This document shows positions 1 to 7,669 of a DNA stretch of 64,000 bases, in pieces. Made by a program: the position numbers and the translations under genes. The stretch lies in contig NZ_JAVXZY010000005.1 in assembly GCF_032337115.1 (NCBI RefSeq), positions 337,222-401,221 on the forward strand, in the 5' to 3' direction. How positions within the stretch are numbered: the first letter of the stretch is position 1; each line of letters opens with the position of its first letter. Below the pieces are notes generated by a model, which worked only from the letters and a program-made list of their open reading frames with translations, searched no databases and was not told the origin of the DNA. Source of the DNA: Roseateles_C aquae (GTDB lineage Bacteria; Pseudomonadota; Gammaproteobacteria; Burkholderiales; Burkholderiaceae_C).

Positions 1-67
1 CTCGCTCCAACCGGGGGCTGTGCTGGACGCAAAAGGGGAGGTCAGGGCAAGGCTCAAGCAACTGTCC
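1..67. other. Left-edge sequence, nothing assigned
   Basis: This short stretch lies downstream of the XRE regulator gene and is cut by the window edge. I see no convincing reading frame, hairpin or RNA gene in it. Confidence 0.3.
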
Positions 68-322
68 TTATGGCGCAGCGCTCGTGCTGCACTCGTCATC
101 AGGCAGATCGTCCTCAGGGCCGGCTTCGTAGCTGAGCAGCTCACCGGGCTGGCATTGCAAGGCCCGGCAGATGCGCATCAAGGTGTCGAAGCGCACGCCC
201 TTGACCTTGCCGGACTTCAGCAGCGAGAGATTGGCCTCGGTGATGCCCACCTGCTCGGCCAGCTCCTTCGAGCGCATCTTGCGCCGCGCCAGCATCAGGT
301 CCAGCGTCACGACGATGGGCAT
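68..322 (-). CDS. XRE/YozG-type helix-turn-helix regulator
   Basis: Small DNA-binding protein of 84 residues. Almost the whole chain is a Cro/CI-type helix-turn-helix: a conserved MPIVVTLD start, a recognition region around AEQVGITEANLSLLKSGK (about residues 21-38), then the RFDTLMRICRALQCQPGELL segment typical of this subfamily, and an acidic tail. The ATG at 322 shares one base with the stop codon of the upstream DUF2975 gene, so the two are probably translationally coupled. XRE proteins of this type are commonly encoded with DUF2975 membrane proteins. The inferred role is control of this operon, perhaps through the dyad in its promoter. The inducing signal is unknown. Confidence 0.85.
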   Translation of the reverse strand: MPIVVTLDLMLARRKMRSKELAEQVGITEANLSLLKSGKVKGVRFDTLMRICRALQCQPGELLSYEAGPEDDLPDDECSTSAAP

Positions 323-876
323 CAGACGAACTCCGCGTTTTCTTCGGCCAGCCGGGCCGCTTCGCGCATCACCCGGGCGATGGCCAGCAGCACCAGGCCG
401 ATCAGCAGCACCAGATAGTCCTGCAGCGACAGGCCCAGCATCAGTTGGCGGTGGCCGGGCGGGTTCAACCAGGTCAGCGCCAGCACGCTGGCGGTATTGG
501 CCAGCGGCGTCAGCAGTGACAGCGCCAGGATGCCGCGCGCCAGACCCAGCAGATGCCGCAACGGCGCGACGCTGAAGGTGTCGCCACGGCCATAGCAGCG
601 AAACAGCGACCACAGCCGCCACAGGCTCCAGCAGGCCACCAGCATGGCCGGCGAGCAGCCGAGCAGTCCAAAGGCGCGGGAGCGCGGGTCCAGGTGAATC
701 TCGCTGCCTTCAAGCCGCCACTGGCTGTTGACCAGGCTGGGCAGCCAGTCGTCGCTGAACCACAGCAGCGTGGGCAGCAGCAGCACGAGCACCATGCCGG
801 TGAGGCTCAGCGCTTGCACCAGCAGCGCCAACCAGCGGATCTGTAGTGCGCGGGGCGGCCTGGCTTGAGCGGGCAT
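322..876 (-). CDS. DUF2975 family membrane protein
   Basis: Integral membrane protein of about 184 residues with four predicted hydrophobic segments (near LALLVQALSLTGMVLVLLLPTLLW, LLGCSPAMLVACWSLWRLW, LARGILALSLLTPLANTASVLAL and YLVLLIGLVLLAIARVM). The motif RCYGRGDTFS before the third helix is typical of DUF2975. The function of this family is not known. It is paired with an XRE regulator here and in many other genomes, so it may act as its membrane partner. I chose the ATG at 876. A TTG at 909 is in frame, but it lies about one base from the predicted transcription start and would give a poorly conserved extension. Confidence 0.75.
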   Translation of the reverse strand: MPAQARPPRALQIRWLALLVQALSLTGMVLVLLLPTLLWFSDDWLPSLVNSQWRLEGSEIHLDPRSRAFGLLGCSPAMLVACWSLWRLWSLFRCYGRGDTFSVAPLRHLLGLARGILALSLLTPLANTASVLALTWLNPPGHRQLMLGLSLQDYLVLLIGLVLLAIARVMREAARLAEENAEFV

Positions 877-910
877 GTGAGGGGCAGCCGGGTGGCGGAG
901 AGTCAGCAAC

Positions 911-945
911 GCAATTACTGTAAAACAATAATTAATTGCTGTCGA
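911..945 (-). promoter_or_regulatory. Promoter and dyad operator of the DUF2975-XRE operon
   Basis: Read on the minus strand there is a -35-like TCGACA (945-940), a 17-base spacer and a -10-like TACAGT (922-917), which puts the start near 910. The promoter is overlapped by an inverted repeat with 7-base arms, GCAATTA at 911-917 and TAATTGC at 933-939. The dyad is well placed for repression by the XRE protein of this operon. This is inference from position only. Confidence 0.5.
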
Positions 946-948
946 ACG

Positions 949-2784
949 TCATGGCATTCCGGGCTGCTCGCTGGCGAAATCTGGGGCCACCGAAGGCAGG
1001 GTGATGCTGAAGATCGTGCCGCGGCCTGGCGTGGAGCTGACGGACAGGTGCCCGCCCAGCATCTTGACGACGATGTTTTCAACAATGCTCAGCCCCAGCC
1101 CGCTGCCGCCTGCACCGAGCTTGGTGCTGTAGAAGGGCTTGAACAGCTCGGGCAGGGCCTCGGGCGGTATGCCCACGCCGTTGTCTTCAACCGTCAGCAG
1201 CACGCCGGCGGCCTCGGGGTGCGCACAGATGCGCAGCAGCCCCTCGTCGATGCCCTCGAAGCCGTGCAGATAGGCGTTGTTTATCAGATTGATCAGCACC
1301 TGGCCCAGCGGGCCGGGCAGGCTGTCCAGCTCGATGCCGGCAGGGATGTCGAGCTCGATCCGGTGCTTGGCCTTTTTCAGGCTGGGTGCGAGCGACTGCA
1401 GCACCTCATGGATGGTGTCGGCCAGATCGATCTTGCGCCGCCGCTCGCTGACCTGATCGACCGCCACCTGCTTGAAGCTGCGCATCAGCGCCTCGGCGCG
1501 GCCGAGGTTCTGCTGCATCATCTGGCTGCCCTGATCCAGGGTTTCGCAGAGCTTGAGCAGGCTGGACTTGCGCAACTGCCCGTCGTTCAGCTGTCGCTGC
1601 AACTCGCTGGCCATTTGCTGGAACGTGCCCGCGAGCAGCACACTGTTGCCAATCGGCGTGTTCAGCTCATGCGAGACATTGGCCACCATGGCCGATAGCG
1701 TGGCCTTGGCCTGGCTGCGCACCAATTCGTCGCGTGATTGCTGCAGCCGCTGCATGGCCTCAGCCAGCTCGGCGCTGCGCTGCTCAACGCGCTGTTCCAG
1801 CTCGGCATTGAGCGCGCGAATCTGCTGCTCGGCCTGGACGCGTTCGGTGACGTCAACCACCAGCGCAAACAGGCCGACCACCTGGCCATCGGCGAATTCG
1901 GGGATCACATCGGCGTCCATCCAGCTGATCGCGCCGGTCAAGGGGTTGTGGTTGCTGCGCCGGTAATGCTGCGCCTCGCCGGCCAATGCGGCCTGCCATT
2001 TCGAGCCGATCTGCTCCAGCGTGGAGAGCGGCACGAACTCCTCAATCGCGCGGCCCAGGACCTGTTGGGGTTCAAGGCCGAAGAGGGCGGCATAGGCACG
2101 GTTGCAACGGCGCACCCGCGAATGGGCGTCGAATGACACCACGGCGGCGGGCACGTTTTCCATCAGCACCAGCAACTCGCGCTCCTGCTGCGCCAGCTCG
2201 GCGTTTTGGGTGGCCAGGTGGCTGGACAGCTGCAAGGCCCGGTTGCGGCTGTTCATCAGGCCCTGCCTGGCGACATAGGTCAGAAAAGCGATGATGACCA
2301 GCACGGCGACGATCTGGCAGCCGACCAGCAGCGGCGTGGCGCGCGGCGTGGGTGCGAAGCGGCCGCTGGCCTCAGCCCAGGCCAGCAGCAAGAGCAGCAG
2401 GCCAGAAGCACTGGTCAGGGCGATCAGCCAGCGCCGGCCGAGCACCCAGCCGGCCATCGCAATCGTGAAGGGGTAGACGATGATGCTGGCACTGTGCACG
2501 CCGGCAAACTTGACGATGGCCAGGCTGCTCATCAGCCAGACGCTGCAGACGATCACCATCACCGCGCGCTTCGGTCGGTGGCGGGTGAGGCCGGCGCTGA
2601 CCAGCAGGCTCAGCAGGACGCCGGCCAAGGGCAGGTAACGGACCGGCTCCTTGGGCGAAGACACATAGATGGCCAGCGCCGAAATCAGCAGCACGCCGGC
2701 GATGGCCCAGTGCAGCCAGTTGACGAAGCGGCGGAAACCTTCCAGGTCATCCAGGTAGTTCAGCTGTATCGGCTCGGAATCCAT
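949..2784 (-). CDS. Membrane-bound PAS sensor histidine kinase (orphan)
   Basis: Sensor kinase of 611 residues. About six hydrophobic segments fill residues 24-170. They are followed by a PAS domain (about 203-312), a long coiled coil (315-358), a HisKA dimerisation domain with phospho-acceptor His372 in the motif NVSHELNTPIG, and an ATPase domain with N and G boxes (EDNGVGIPPE, then GSGLGLSIV). By family it autophosphorylates in response to a membrane or PAS signal and passes phosphate to a response regulator. No response regulator is encoded next to it, so its partner is elsewhere. The ligand cannot be told from the sequence. It lies 38 bases from the DUF2975-XRE operon on the same strand. 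Confidence 0.88.
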   Translation of the reverse strand: MDSEPIQLNYLDDLEGFRRFVNWLHWAIAGVLLISALAIYVSSPKEPVRYLPLAGVLLSLLVSAGLTRHRPKRAVMVIVCSVWLMSSLAIVKFAGVHSASIIVYPFTIAMAGWVLGRRWLIALTSASGLLLLLLAWAEASGRFAPTPRATPLLVGCQIVAVLVIIAFLTYVARQGLMNSRNRALQLSSHLATQNAELAQQERELLVLMENVPAAVVSFDAHSRVRRCNRAYAALFGLEPQQVLGRAIEEFVPLSTLEQIGSKWQAALAGEAQHYRRSNHNPLTGAISWMDADVIPEFADGQVVGLFALVVDVTERVQAEQQIRALNAELEQRVEQRSAELAEAMQRLQQSRDELVRSQAKATLSAMVANVSHELNTPIGNSVLLAGTFQQMASELQRQLNDGQLRKSSLLKLCETLDQGSQMMQQNLGRAEALMRSFKQVAVDQVSERRRKIDLADTIHEVLQSLAPSLKKAKHRIELDIPAGIELDSLPGPLGQVLINLINNAYLHGFEGIDEGLLRICAHPEAAGVLLTVEDNGVGIPPEALPELFKPFYSTKLGAGGSGLGLSIVENIVVKMLGGHLSVSSTPGRGTIFSITLPSVAPDFASEQPGMP

Positions 2785-2950
2785 CGGCAGCGCAGGAAGG
2801 GAATATTCAGGCTGGGGCTAGCGATGGTGAGGCTCGCCGTTTTGCCGCGCTTTGGCAAGGCCCGGCGTTGCGCCCACGCCCTGCATCGTGCAAGTTGGCA
2901 CAGTGGCAGCGGCGAGAATAGGGGGGTGTCCCACCCCGGTGCCGCAGCGC

Positions 2951-3445
2951 ATGGCCAAGAAGTCCCCCCACGTCAGCGAAACCCCCGCCACCCAGTTCCT
3001 GCGCCAGCAGGGCGTCGCCTTTGGCGAGCATGTCTACGACTACGTCGAGCATGGCGGCACGGCAGAATCTTCGCGTCAGCTCGGCGTGCCTGAGCACGAG
3101 GTGGTCAAGACGCTGGTGATGCAGGACGAGCGCGCCCAGCCCCTGATTGTGCTGATGCACGGCGATCGTCAGGTGAGCTTGAAAGAGCTGGCGCGGCAGA
3201 TTCCCTGCAAGAAGGTCGAGCCCTGCAAGCCGGACGTGGCCCAGCGGCACAGCGGCTATATGGTAGGCGGCACCTCGCCGTTTGGCACGCGCAAGCAGAT
3301 GCCCGTATTCGTCGAGGCCGGCATCCTGGCACTGCCGCGCATCCTGATCAACGGCGGCCGGCGCGGCTATCTGCTCAGCCTTGACCCCCAGGTTTTGCCT
3401 AGCCTCCTGGGCGCGCGAAGCGTCCAGTGCGCCAGTGCAGAATAG
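2951..3445 (+). CDS. ybaK: Cys-tRNA(Pro)/Cys-tRNA(Cys) deacylase, YbaK/EbsC family
   Basis: Trans-editing enzyme of 164 residues that hydrolyses Cys-tRNA(Pro) made in error by prolyl-tRNA synthetase. The single YbaK/ProX-like domain covers nearly the whole chain. Family signatures are visible: HEVVKTLVMQ, KELARQIPCKKVEPCKP, the glycine-rich GGTSPFGTRKQMPVF loop and ILINGGRRGYLLSLDP near the end. The ATG at 2951 gives the normal family length; the frame is open further upstream but that part is not conserved. plsY follows after six bases, so the two are probably cotranscribed. Confidence 0.9.
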   Translation: MAKKSPHVSETPATQFLRQQGVAFGEHVYDYVEHGGTAESSRQLGVPEHEVVKTLVMQDERAQPLIVLMHGDRQVSLKELARQIPCKKVEPCKPDVAQRHSGYMVGGTSPFGTRKQMPVFVEAGILALPRILINGGRRGYLLSLDPQVLPSLLGARSVQCASAE

Positions 3446-3451
3446 CGCCCC

Positions 3452-4171
3452 ATGCAAGACACACTCTTTCCCCTGCTGGCCGTGGTTGCCGGCTATCTGA
3501 TCGGCTCGCTCTCGTTCGCCGTCATCATCAGCCGTTTGATGGGCTTGTCTGACCCGCGCAGCTACGGTTCCGGCAATCCGGGTGCGACCAATGTGCTGCG
3601 CTCCGGCAACAAGAAGGCCGCCATCCTGACGCTGCTCTTTGATGCGCTGAAGGGCTACCTGCCGGTGCTCGCGGTGCTGCTCTGGGGCGGCTCGCTGGGG
3701 CTGGGCGAAGGCACCGCAGCACTGGTCGGCCTGGCCGCCTTTCTTGGCCATCTGTGGCCGGTGTTCTTCAAGTTCGAAGGCGGCAAGGGCGTGGCCACGG
3801 CCGCTGGCGTGCTGCTGGCGATCAACCCGCTGCTGGGCGGGGCGACGCTGCTGACCTGGTTGATCATTGCCTACTTCTCGCGCTACTCCTCGCTGGCGGC
3901 CATCGTCTCGGCCCTCTTCGCGCCCTTCTACCAGATGCTGATCTGGGGCGCCGGCCCGGTCGTGCTGACGGTCGGTGTGATGGGCCTGCTGCTGGTCTGG
4001 CGCCATGAGGCCAATATCAAGAAGCTGCTCAACGGCACCGAAAGCAAGCTGGGCCAGAAGGCCGGCGCCGCGGTGCCGGCCGGCAGCAGCAAGAAGCATC
4101 CGCATGGCCAGGGTTACCAGGCGCGCGGCCATTCGCACCACCACAGCAGCAAGAAGGGCAAGAAATCATGA
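3452..4171 (+). CDS. plsY: Acyl-phosphate:glycerol-3-phosphate acyltransferase PlsY
   Basis: Inner-membrane enzyme that transfers an acyl group from acyl-phosphate to glycerol-3-phosphate, the first step of phospholipid synthesis when paired with PlsX. The three PlsY motifs are present: GSGNPGATNVLR (about residues 40-51), KFEGGKGVATAAG (about 107-119) and the RHEANIKKLLNGTE segment near residue 190. The chain of 239 residues is longer than the usual 195-210 because of a hydrophilic tail rich in His, Lys and Ser after residue 205. This is probably a species-level extension of the cytoplasmic end. The next gene overlaps by four bases (ATGA). Confidence 0.93.
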   Translation: MQDTLFPLLAVVAGYLIGSLSFAVIISRLMGLSDPRSYGSGNPGATNVLRSGNKKAAILTLLFDALKGYLPVLAVLLWGGSLGLGEGTAALVGLAAFLGHLWPVFFKFEGGKGVATAAGVLLAINPLLGGATLLTWLIIAYFSRYSSLAAIVSALFAPFYQMLIWGAGPVVLTVGVMGLLLVWRHEANIKKLLNGTESKLGQKAGAAVPAGSSKKHPHGQGYQARGHSHHHSSKKGKKS

Positions 4172-4512
4172 TCGAACGTTTTGATGTCGGCGCACGGATG
4201 TCCGAAATGGCCGTGCACAACGGCGTCGTCTACCTGGCCGGCCAGGTGCCGGCCGATGCCAGCCTGGACATCACCGGCCAGACGGCCGATGTGCTGGCCC
4301 AGATCGATGCCTTGCTGGCCCGTGCCGGCAGCGACAAGACCAAGATCCTGCGCGCCCAGATCTATATCGCTGATCTGGCCGATTTCCCCGGCATGAACGT
4401 CGCCTGGGACGCCTGGGTCGCGCCGGGCCACACGCCGCCACGGGCTACCGTTGAGGCCAAGCTGGCCAAGCCGGAGTGGAAGGTCGAGATCGTCATCACC
4501 GCGGCTGTCTGA
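4168..4512 (+). CDS. RidA family (YjgF/YER057c/UK114) protein
   Basis: Small protein of 114 residues of the RidA superfamily, whose best-known members hydrolyse reactive enamine/imine intermediates from pyridoxal-phosphate enzymes. It shows GVVYLAGQVP, the helix with LARAGSDKTKILRAQIYIADLADF, and PPRATVEAKLAKPEWKVEI with the arginine that binds substrate carboxylate in RidA. It starts in an ATGA overlap with plsY and ends just before a terminator, so it closes the ybaK-plsY-ridA operon. It belongs to the shorter Rid group rather than canonical RidA, so the exact substrate is uncertain. Confidence 0.85.
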   Translation: MIERFDVGARMSEMAVHNGVVYLAGQVPADASLDITGQTADVLAQIDALLARAGSDKTKILRAQIYIADLADFPGMNVAWDAWVAPGHTPPRATVEAKLAKPEWKVEIVITAAV

Positions 4513-4536
4513 GTTCTATGCGGCCCAGCCAGCAAG

Positions 4537-4559
4537 GCGCCCCACGGGGCGCTTTTTTC
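4537..4559 (+). terminator. Rho-independent terminator after the ridA-family gene
   Basis: The arms GCGCCCC (4537-4543) and GGGCGC (ending 4552) form a GC hairpin followed at once by six T residues and CT. It lies 24 bases past the stop codon and separates this operon from the convergent M56 peptidase gene. Confidence 0.85.
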
Positions 4560-4566
4560 TTGCCTG

Positions 4567-6297
4567 TCAGATCGCCTTTGCAGCGAGCTCGGGTCTGGCT
4601 TCGCTGCGTGGGCTGAGCTGCTTGCTCAGCACCTCCAGCTTGAGTTTGCGCTGACCGTCGGGGCCGCTGGTTTCGAGGCTGGCGCGCTGGCTGTCGGCCA
4701 TGAGCAGTCGGGTGTGCAAGGGCGCTTCGCCGGGCTGCTGAAGCTCCAATTCCAGCAGCAGCATGCCGTCCGGCAGAGGGGTCGGGCGCAGCGAAAGGTG
4801 CCAGCGCGTCTGGGTGTGGTCCTGGTCCGGTTCGATATCGAGTTCCGCGAGCGCGCCGGATTGGACCTGTACCGTGGGCGATCCAAGCGTCCGCGCGCCA
4901 TCAGACAAGCTCAATTCCAGGCGTATCGGCGCTCTGAGTTCGGCCGCCAACGTGCGCGCCGCAGCGATTTGTGCGTCGCTATAGGGGAAGGGCGGACTAG
5001 CGCCTGCATCGCGCAGGGCGATTCGCAGGCTGAGGCGACGACCGTGGGTGTCCAGCACCGGCAAGTCCGTGGCGGACGCGCGCAGCCTCTCGGGCGCACT
5101 GCGGGGCAGCTGGCAAGCGCCATCCAGCAACTGGGCCAGGCGCTGCACCGCGCCGTCATGATGGTGCCGAGTGCTGAGTTCAAGACACCAGCCCTCGCTA
5201 CCGAGTTGCTGCGCATTGATGCGAGTCTGCGTCAGGCTGTAGCCGGCATCGCTGGCAAGCTTGGCGGGCAAGACCATGCGGGTTTGCAGACTGAGCTGTC
5301 GGCCGTCCGGCAGTCCTATGCTGACCAAGGCCAGCTGGTCAGCTTTGCTGGCGGCACCCTTGCCTGTTCCGGTGTCTGGACCGTCAGGCTGACTGGCCAG
5401 TCCCACGCCTGTACCCAGCAACAGGCTGATGAACAGCGTGATACGTGACGCCGTGCGGCGCGCCTGATCATGGCGGTGTCGCTGCAGCCAGCGCATTCGC
5501 TCGATGGCAGGGTGGCGACGCATCCAGGCGCCACTCAGGCTCGGCATGGCCTCGGCCTGCTCGGCTTTCAGCAGCGCCTGCGCATAGACGGCTAGTTCGG
5601 TGGCTGGAAGAGGGCCCAGCACCGCGGCGTCGCAGGCCAACTCCTGGTCAGCGCGCAGCCGTGCCCAGGCCCACCAGGCTAACGGATTGCACCATTGCAA
5701 GGCCAGCAGCAGCAGGGCGAGCAGATTCCAGGCGTTGTCATGGCGTTGTGCATGCACCGCTTCATGGGCGAGGATCAGCCGCTGCTCAGCAGCATTGAAG
5801 CGCTGTTCGAAATCCCGCGGGAGGGCCAGACGCGGGCGCCACAGGCCCAGCAGCGCCGGGCTGCAGCCCGCCGGGAGTCGCAGCGGCGAGTGTTCGTCGC
5901 TCGAAGGGCTGGCGCGGCGGCTCAGTCGCCACTGCTGCCAGGTCGCGGCGCCCAAAAGCCCCAAACTACCGGCGAGCCATAGGAGGCTGAGGATTGTCGG
6001 CGTCGGGCTGCTCGTGCGAGACGAATGGGTCGGCTCGGTGGGTGCGAGTCGCTGTACCTGTTGCTGAGTGAAACCCAGTACCGGCTGAACGGCAGGCACC
6101 GCAGGGAGCGGGCTCGGCAGGCTGCGCGCCAGCAGCAGCGCGGGCAGCAGCAGCCAGCAGGCATAGGCGGCGCCGGCGCCCAGCCAGCGGCGGCAAGCCA
6201 GCCGCAGTACCACCACAGCGAGCACGGCCACGCTGAACCACAGGCTGCACTGCAGCAGCAGGGGCCAGAGCAGGGGCAGGCGATCATTCATTGTCAT
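4567..6297 (-). CDS. BlaR1/MecR1-like M56 family membrane metalloprotease
   Basis: Membrane protein of 576 residues. The N-terminal half has predicted membrane helices (about residues 10-35, 42-58, 103-120) and a gluzincin site, HEAVH at 178-182, with ELACD near 219-223 supplying the third zinc ligand; a further helix lies near residue 295. By family such proteins sense a signal and trigger cleavage of a BlaI/MecI repressor, which is encoded immediately upstream. The C-terminal 270 residues do not resemble the penicillin-binding sensor domain of true BlaR1, so beta-lactam sensing is not supported. The gene overlaps the BlaI-type gene by 14 bases. Confidence 0.85.
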   Translation of the reverse strand: MTMNDRLPLLWPLLLQCSLWFSVAVLAVVVLRLACRRWLGAGAAYACWLLLPALLLARSLPSPLPAVPAVQPVLGFTQQQVQRLAPTEPTHSSRTSSPTPTILSLLWLAGSLGLLGAATWQQWRLSRRASPSSDEHSPLRLPAGCSPALLGLWRPRLALPRDFEQRFNAAEQRLILAHEAVHAQRHDNAWNLLALLLLALQWCNPLAWWAWARLRADQELACDAAVLGPLPATELAVYAQALLKAEQAEAMPSLSGAWMRRHPAIERMRWLQRHRHDQARRTASRITLFISLLLGTGVGLASQPDGPDTGTGKGAASKADQLALVSIGLPDGRQLSLQTRMVLPAKLASDAGYSLTQTRINAQQLGSEGWCLELSTRHHHDGAVQRLAQLLDGACQLPRSAPERLRASATDLPVLDTHGRRLSLRIALRDAGASPPFPYSDAQIAAARTLAAELRAPIRLELSLSDGARTLGSPTVQVQSGALAELDIEPDQDHTQTRWHLSLRPTPLPDGMLLLELELQQPGEAPLHTRLLMADSQRASLETSGPDGQRKLKLEVLSKQLSPRSEARPELAAKAI

Positions 6298-6652
6298 AGT
6301 CCTTGATCAACTGCTTCAGCGCTGCGAGGTCGGACGGGCTGAGCCGGCGCTGCGATGAAAACTGCGCCACCAGCGGCGCCAGGCTGCCACCGAACAACTT
6401 GTCCAACAGGCCCAGGCCCTGACTGGCCTGCCAATCGGCGCGGCTGAGCAGCGGGCTGTAGAGGTAACGGCGGCCGTCTTTTTCGGCGTGGATCACGCCC
6501 TTGTTCAAGAGGCGGTTGATCAGGGTCTTGATCGTGGCCAATTGCCAGTCCTGCTTGTCGGACAGGTCGGCAGCGATCTCTTCGCTGGTGAGGGGATGCC
6601 GATCCCAGAGGATCTGCATGACCTGTGTCTCTGCATCGCTGATGCTTGTCAT
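6284..6652 (-). CDS. BlaI/MecI/CopY family repressor
   Basis: Winged-helix repressor of 122 residues. The N-terminal DNA-binding domain shows SDAETQVMQILWDRHPLTSEEIA and the typical ATIKTLINRLLNKGVIHAEKDGRRYLY wing; the C-terminal part dimerises and carries the proteolysis region in known relatives. I chose the ATG at 6652. An in-frame ATG at 6685 lies inside the promoter/operator region and would add a non-homologous basic extension. The overlap with the M56 protease gene makes the pair one regulatory unit. Two matching dyads upstream are the probable autoregulatory operators. Confidence 0.92.
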   Translation of the reverse strand: MTSISDAETQVMQILWDRHPLTSEEIAADLSDKQDWQLATIKTLINRLLNKGVIHAEKDGRRYLYSPLLSRADWQASQGLGLLDKLFGGSLAPLVAQFSSQRRLSPSDLAALKQLIKDYDNE

Positions 6653-6661
6653 GGTGTTTCG

Positions 6662-6713
6662 TTTACGCTTGTAAATGTTCAGCAATGATTACGCTTGTAA
6701 TCGAAGCTGTCAA
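6662..6713 (-). promoter_or_regulatory. BlaI-type promoter with two dyad operators
   Basis: Two perfect dyads share the core TTACGCTTGTAA. One is TTTACGCTTGTAAA at 6662-6675. The other runs from 6687 to 6702 with 6-base arms, GATTAC and GTAATC. Their centres are 26 bases apart. On the minus strand a consensus -35 TTGACA lies at 6713-6708 and a -10-like AATCAT at 6690-6685, with a 17-base spacer. The stronger dyad fills this spacer and the other lies just past the start of transcription. This is a textbook arrangement for repression by the adjacent BlaI-type protein. Confidence 0.75.
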
Positions 6714-6852
6714 CAGGGCTTGTGCGTGATGGGCAGTGTCTTTGGGGTCAGGTCTTGCCCGAGCGGAATTTGGGCGTGCTTGATATGCCTCAAGCCGACG
6801 CTGCGGAGCTCGGCCTAGAGTGCGGCATCAAAGCCTGGAGGGAGTGATTCCA

Positions 6853-7632
6853 ATGCCGATCGAACTGTTCCGCCGCGACAGCCATGTCTGCCTGATGTTT
6901 TCCAAACTCAGCCTGGAAGAAGACGAGGCGGTGCAGTCGAACCAGTTCCTGCTCGTCAATGGCGACACCGGTGCCATCCTCGATCCGGGCGGCAATCTGG
7001 CCTACAACGAACTCTATCTGGGCATGACCCAGCATTTCGCGCCGCACAAGCTGGCCGCCATCCTGGCCTCTCACGCCGATCCGGACATCATCGCCTCGCT
7101 GGACCGCTGGATGACCGCGACGACGGCGCCGGTCTACATCTCGCGCATCTGGGAGCGCTTTGCGCCGCATTTCTGCAAGCCCGGCAAGACCGCCGGCCGC
7201 ATCGTCGGCATTGCGGACGCTGGGGCGCGGCTGCGTCTGGGCGAGGGGCCCAGCAGCTTCGAGTTGCTGGCCTTGCCGGCGCATTTCCTGCACGCAGAAG
7301 GCAACTTCCAGTTCTATGACCCGGTCAGCAAAATCCTATTTTCCGGCGACCTTGGCGCTTCAATCGGCCATGATCTGAATCCGGAAAAACCGGTCACCGA
7401 TCTGGCCAAGCACCTGCCGCGGATGGAAGGCTTCCATCGCCGCTATATGGTCAGCAACAAGGTGCTGCGGCTGTGGGCCCAGATGGTACGTGGGCTGGAA
7501 ATATCAATGATCGTGCCGCAGCACGGTGCGCCGATGGCTGGGCCAGCGGTGGCTCAGTTCATCGACTGGGCCGAGCGGCTGGATTGCGGCATTGACCTGA
7601 TGGGAAGTGCGGACTATCGCGTGCCACAGTAA
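6853..7632 (+). CDS. MBL-fold di-iron protein (oxygen-binding/FprA-like)
   Basis: Metallo-beta-lactamase-fold protein of 259 residues resembling the diiron domain of flavodiiron proteins and the ODP group of bacterial oxygen sensors. Metal-ligand motifs are in order: SHADPDI (the H-x-D/E-x-D motif), LPAHFLHAEGN, FSGDLGAS and VPQHGAP. No flavodoxin domain follows, so it is not a complete NO/O2 reductase; a sensor or orphan hydrolase role is likely. The ATG at 6853 has a good GGAGGGA ribosome site about ten bases upstream. An earlier in-frame ATG at 6820 lacks one. It is divergent from the BlaI-type gene. Confidence 0.85.
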   Translation: MPIELFRRDSHVCLMFSKLSLEEDEAVQSNQFLLVNGDTGAILDPGGNLAYNELYLGMTQHFAPHKLAAILASHADPDIIASLDRWMTATTAPVYISRIWERFAPHFCKPGKTAGRIVGIADAGARLRLGEGPSSFELLALPAHFLHAEGNFQFYDPVSKILFSGDLGASIGHDLNPEKPVTDLAKHLPRMEGFHRRYMVSNKVLRLWAQMVRGLEISMIVPQHGAPMAGPAVAQFIDWAERLDCGIDLMGSADYRVPQ

Positions 7633-7669
7633 GCCGTCGCAGCATGCCGTCTGGCCCTACGATGGCTGG

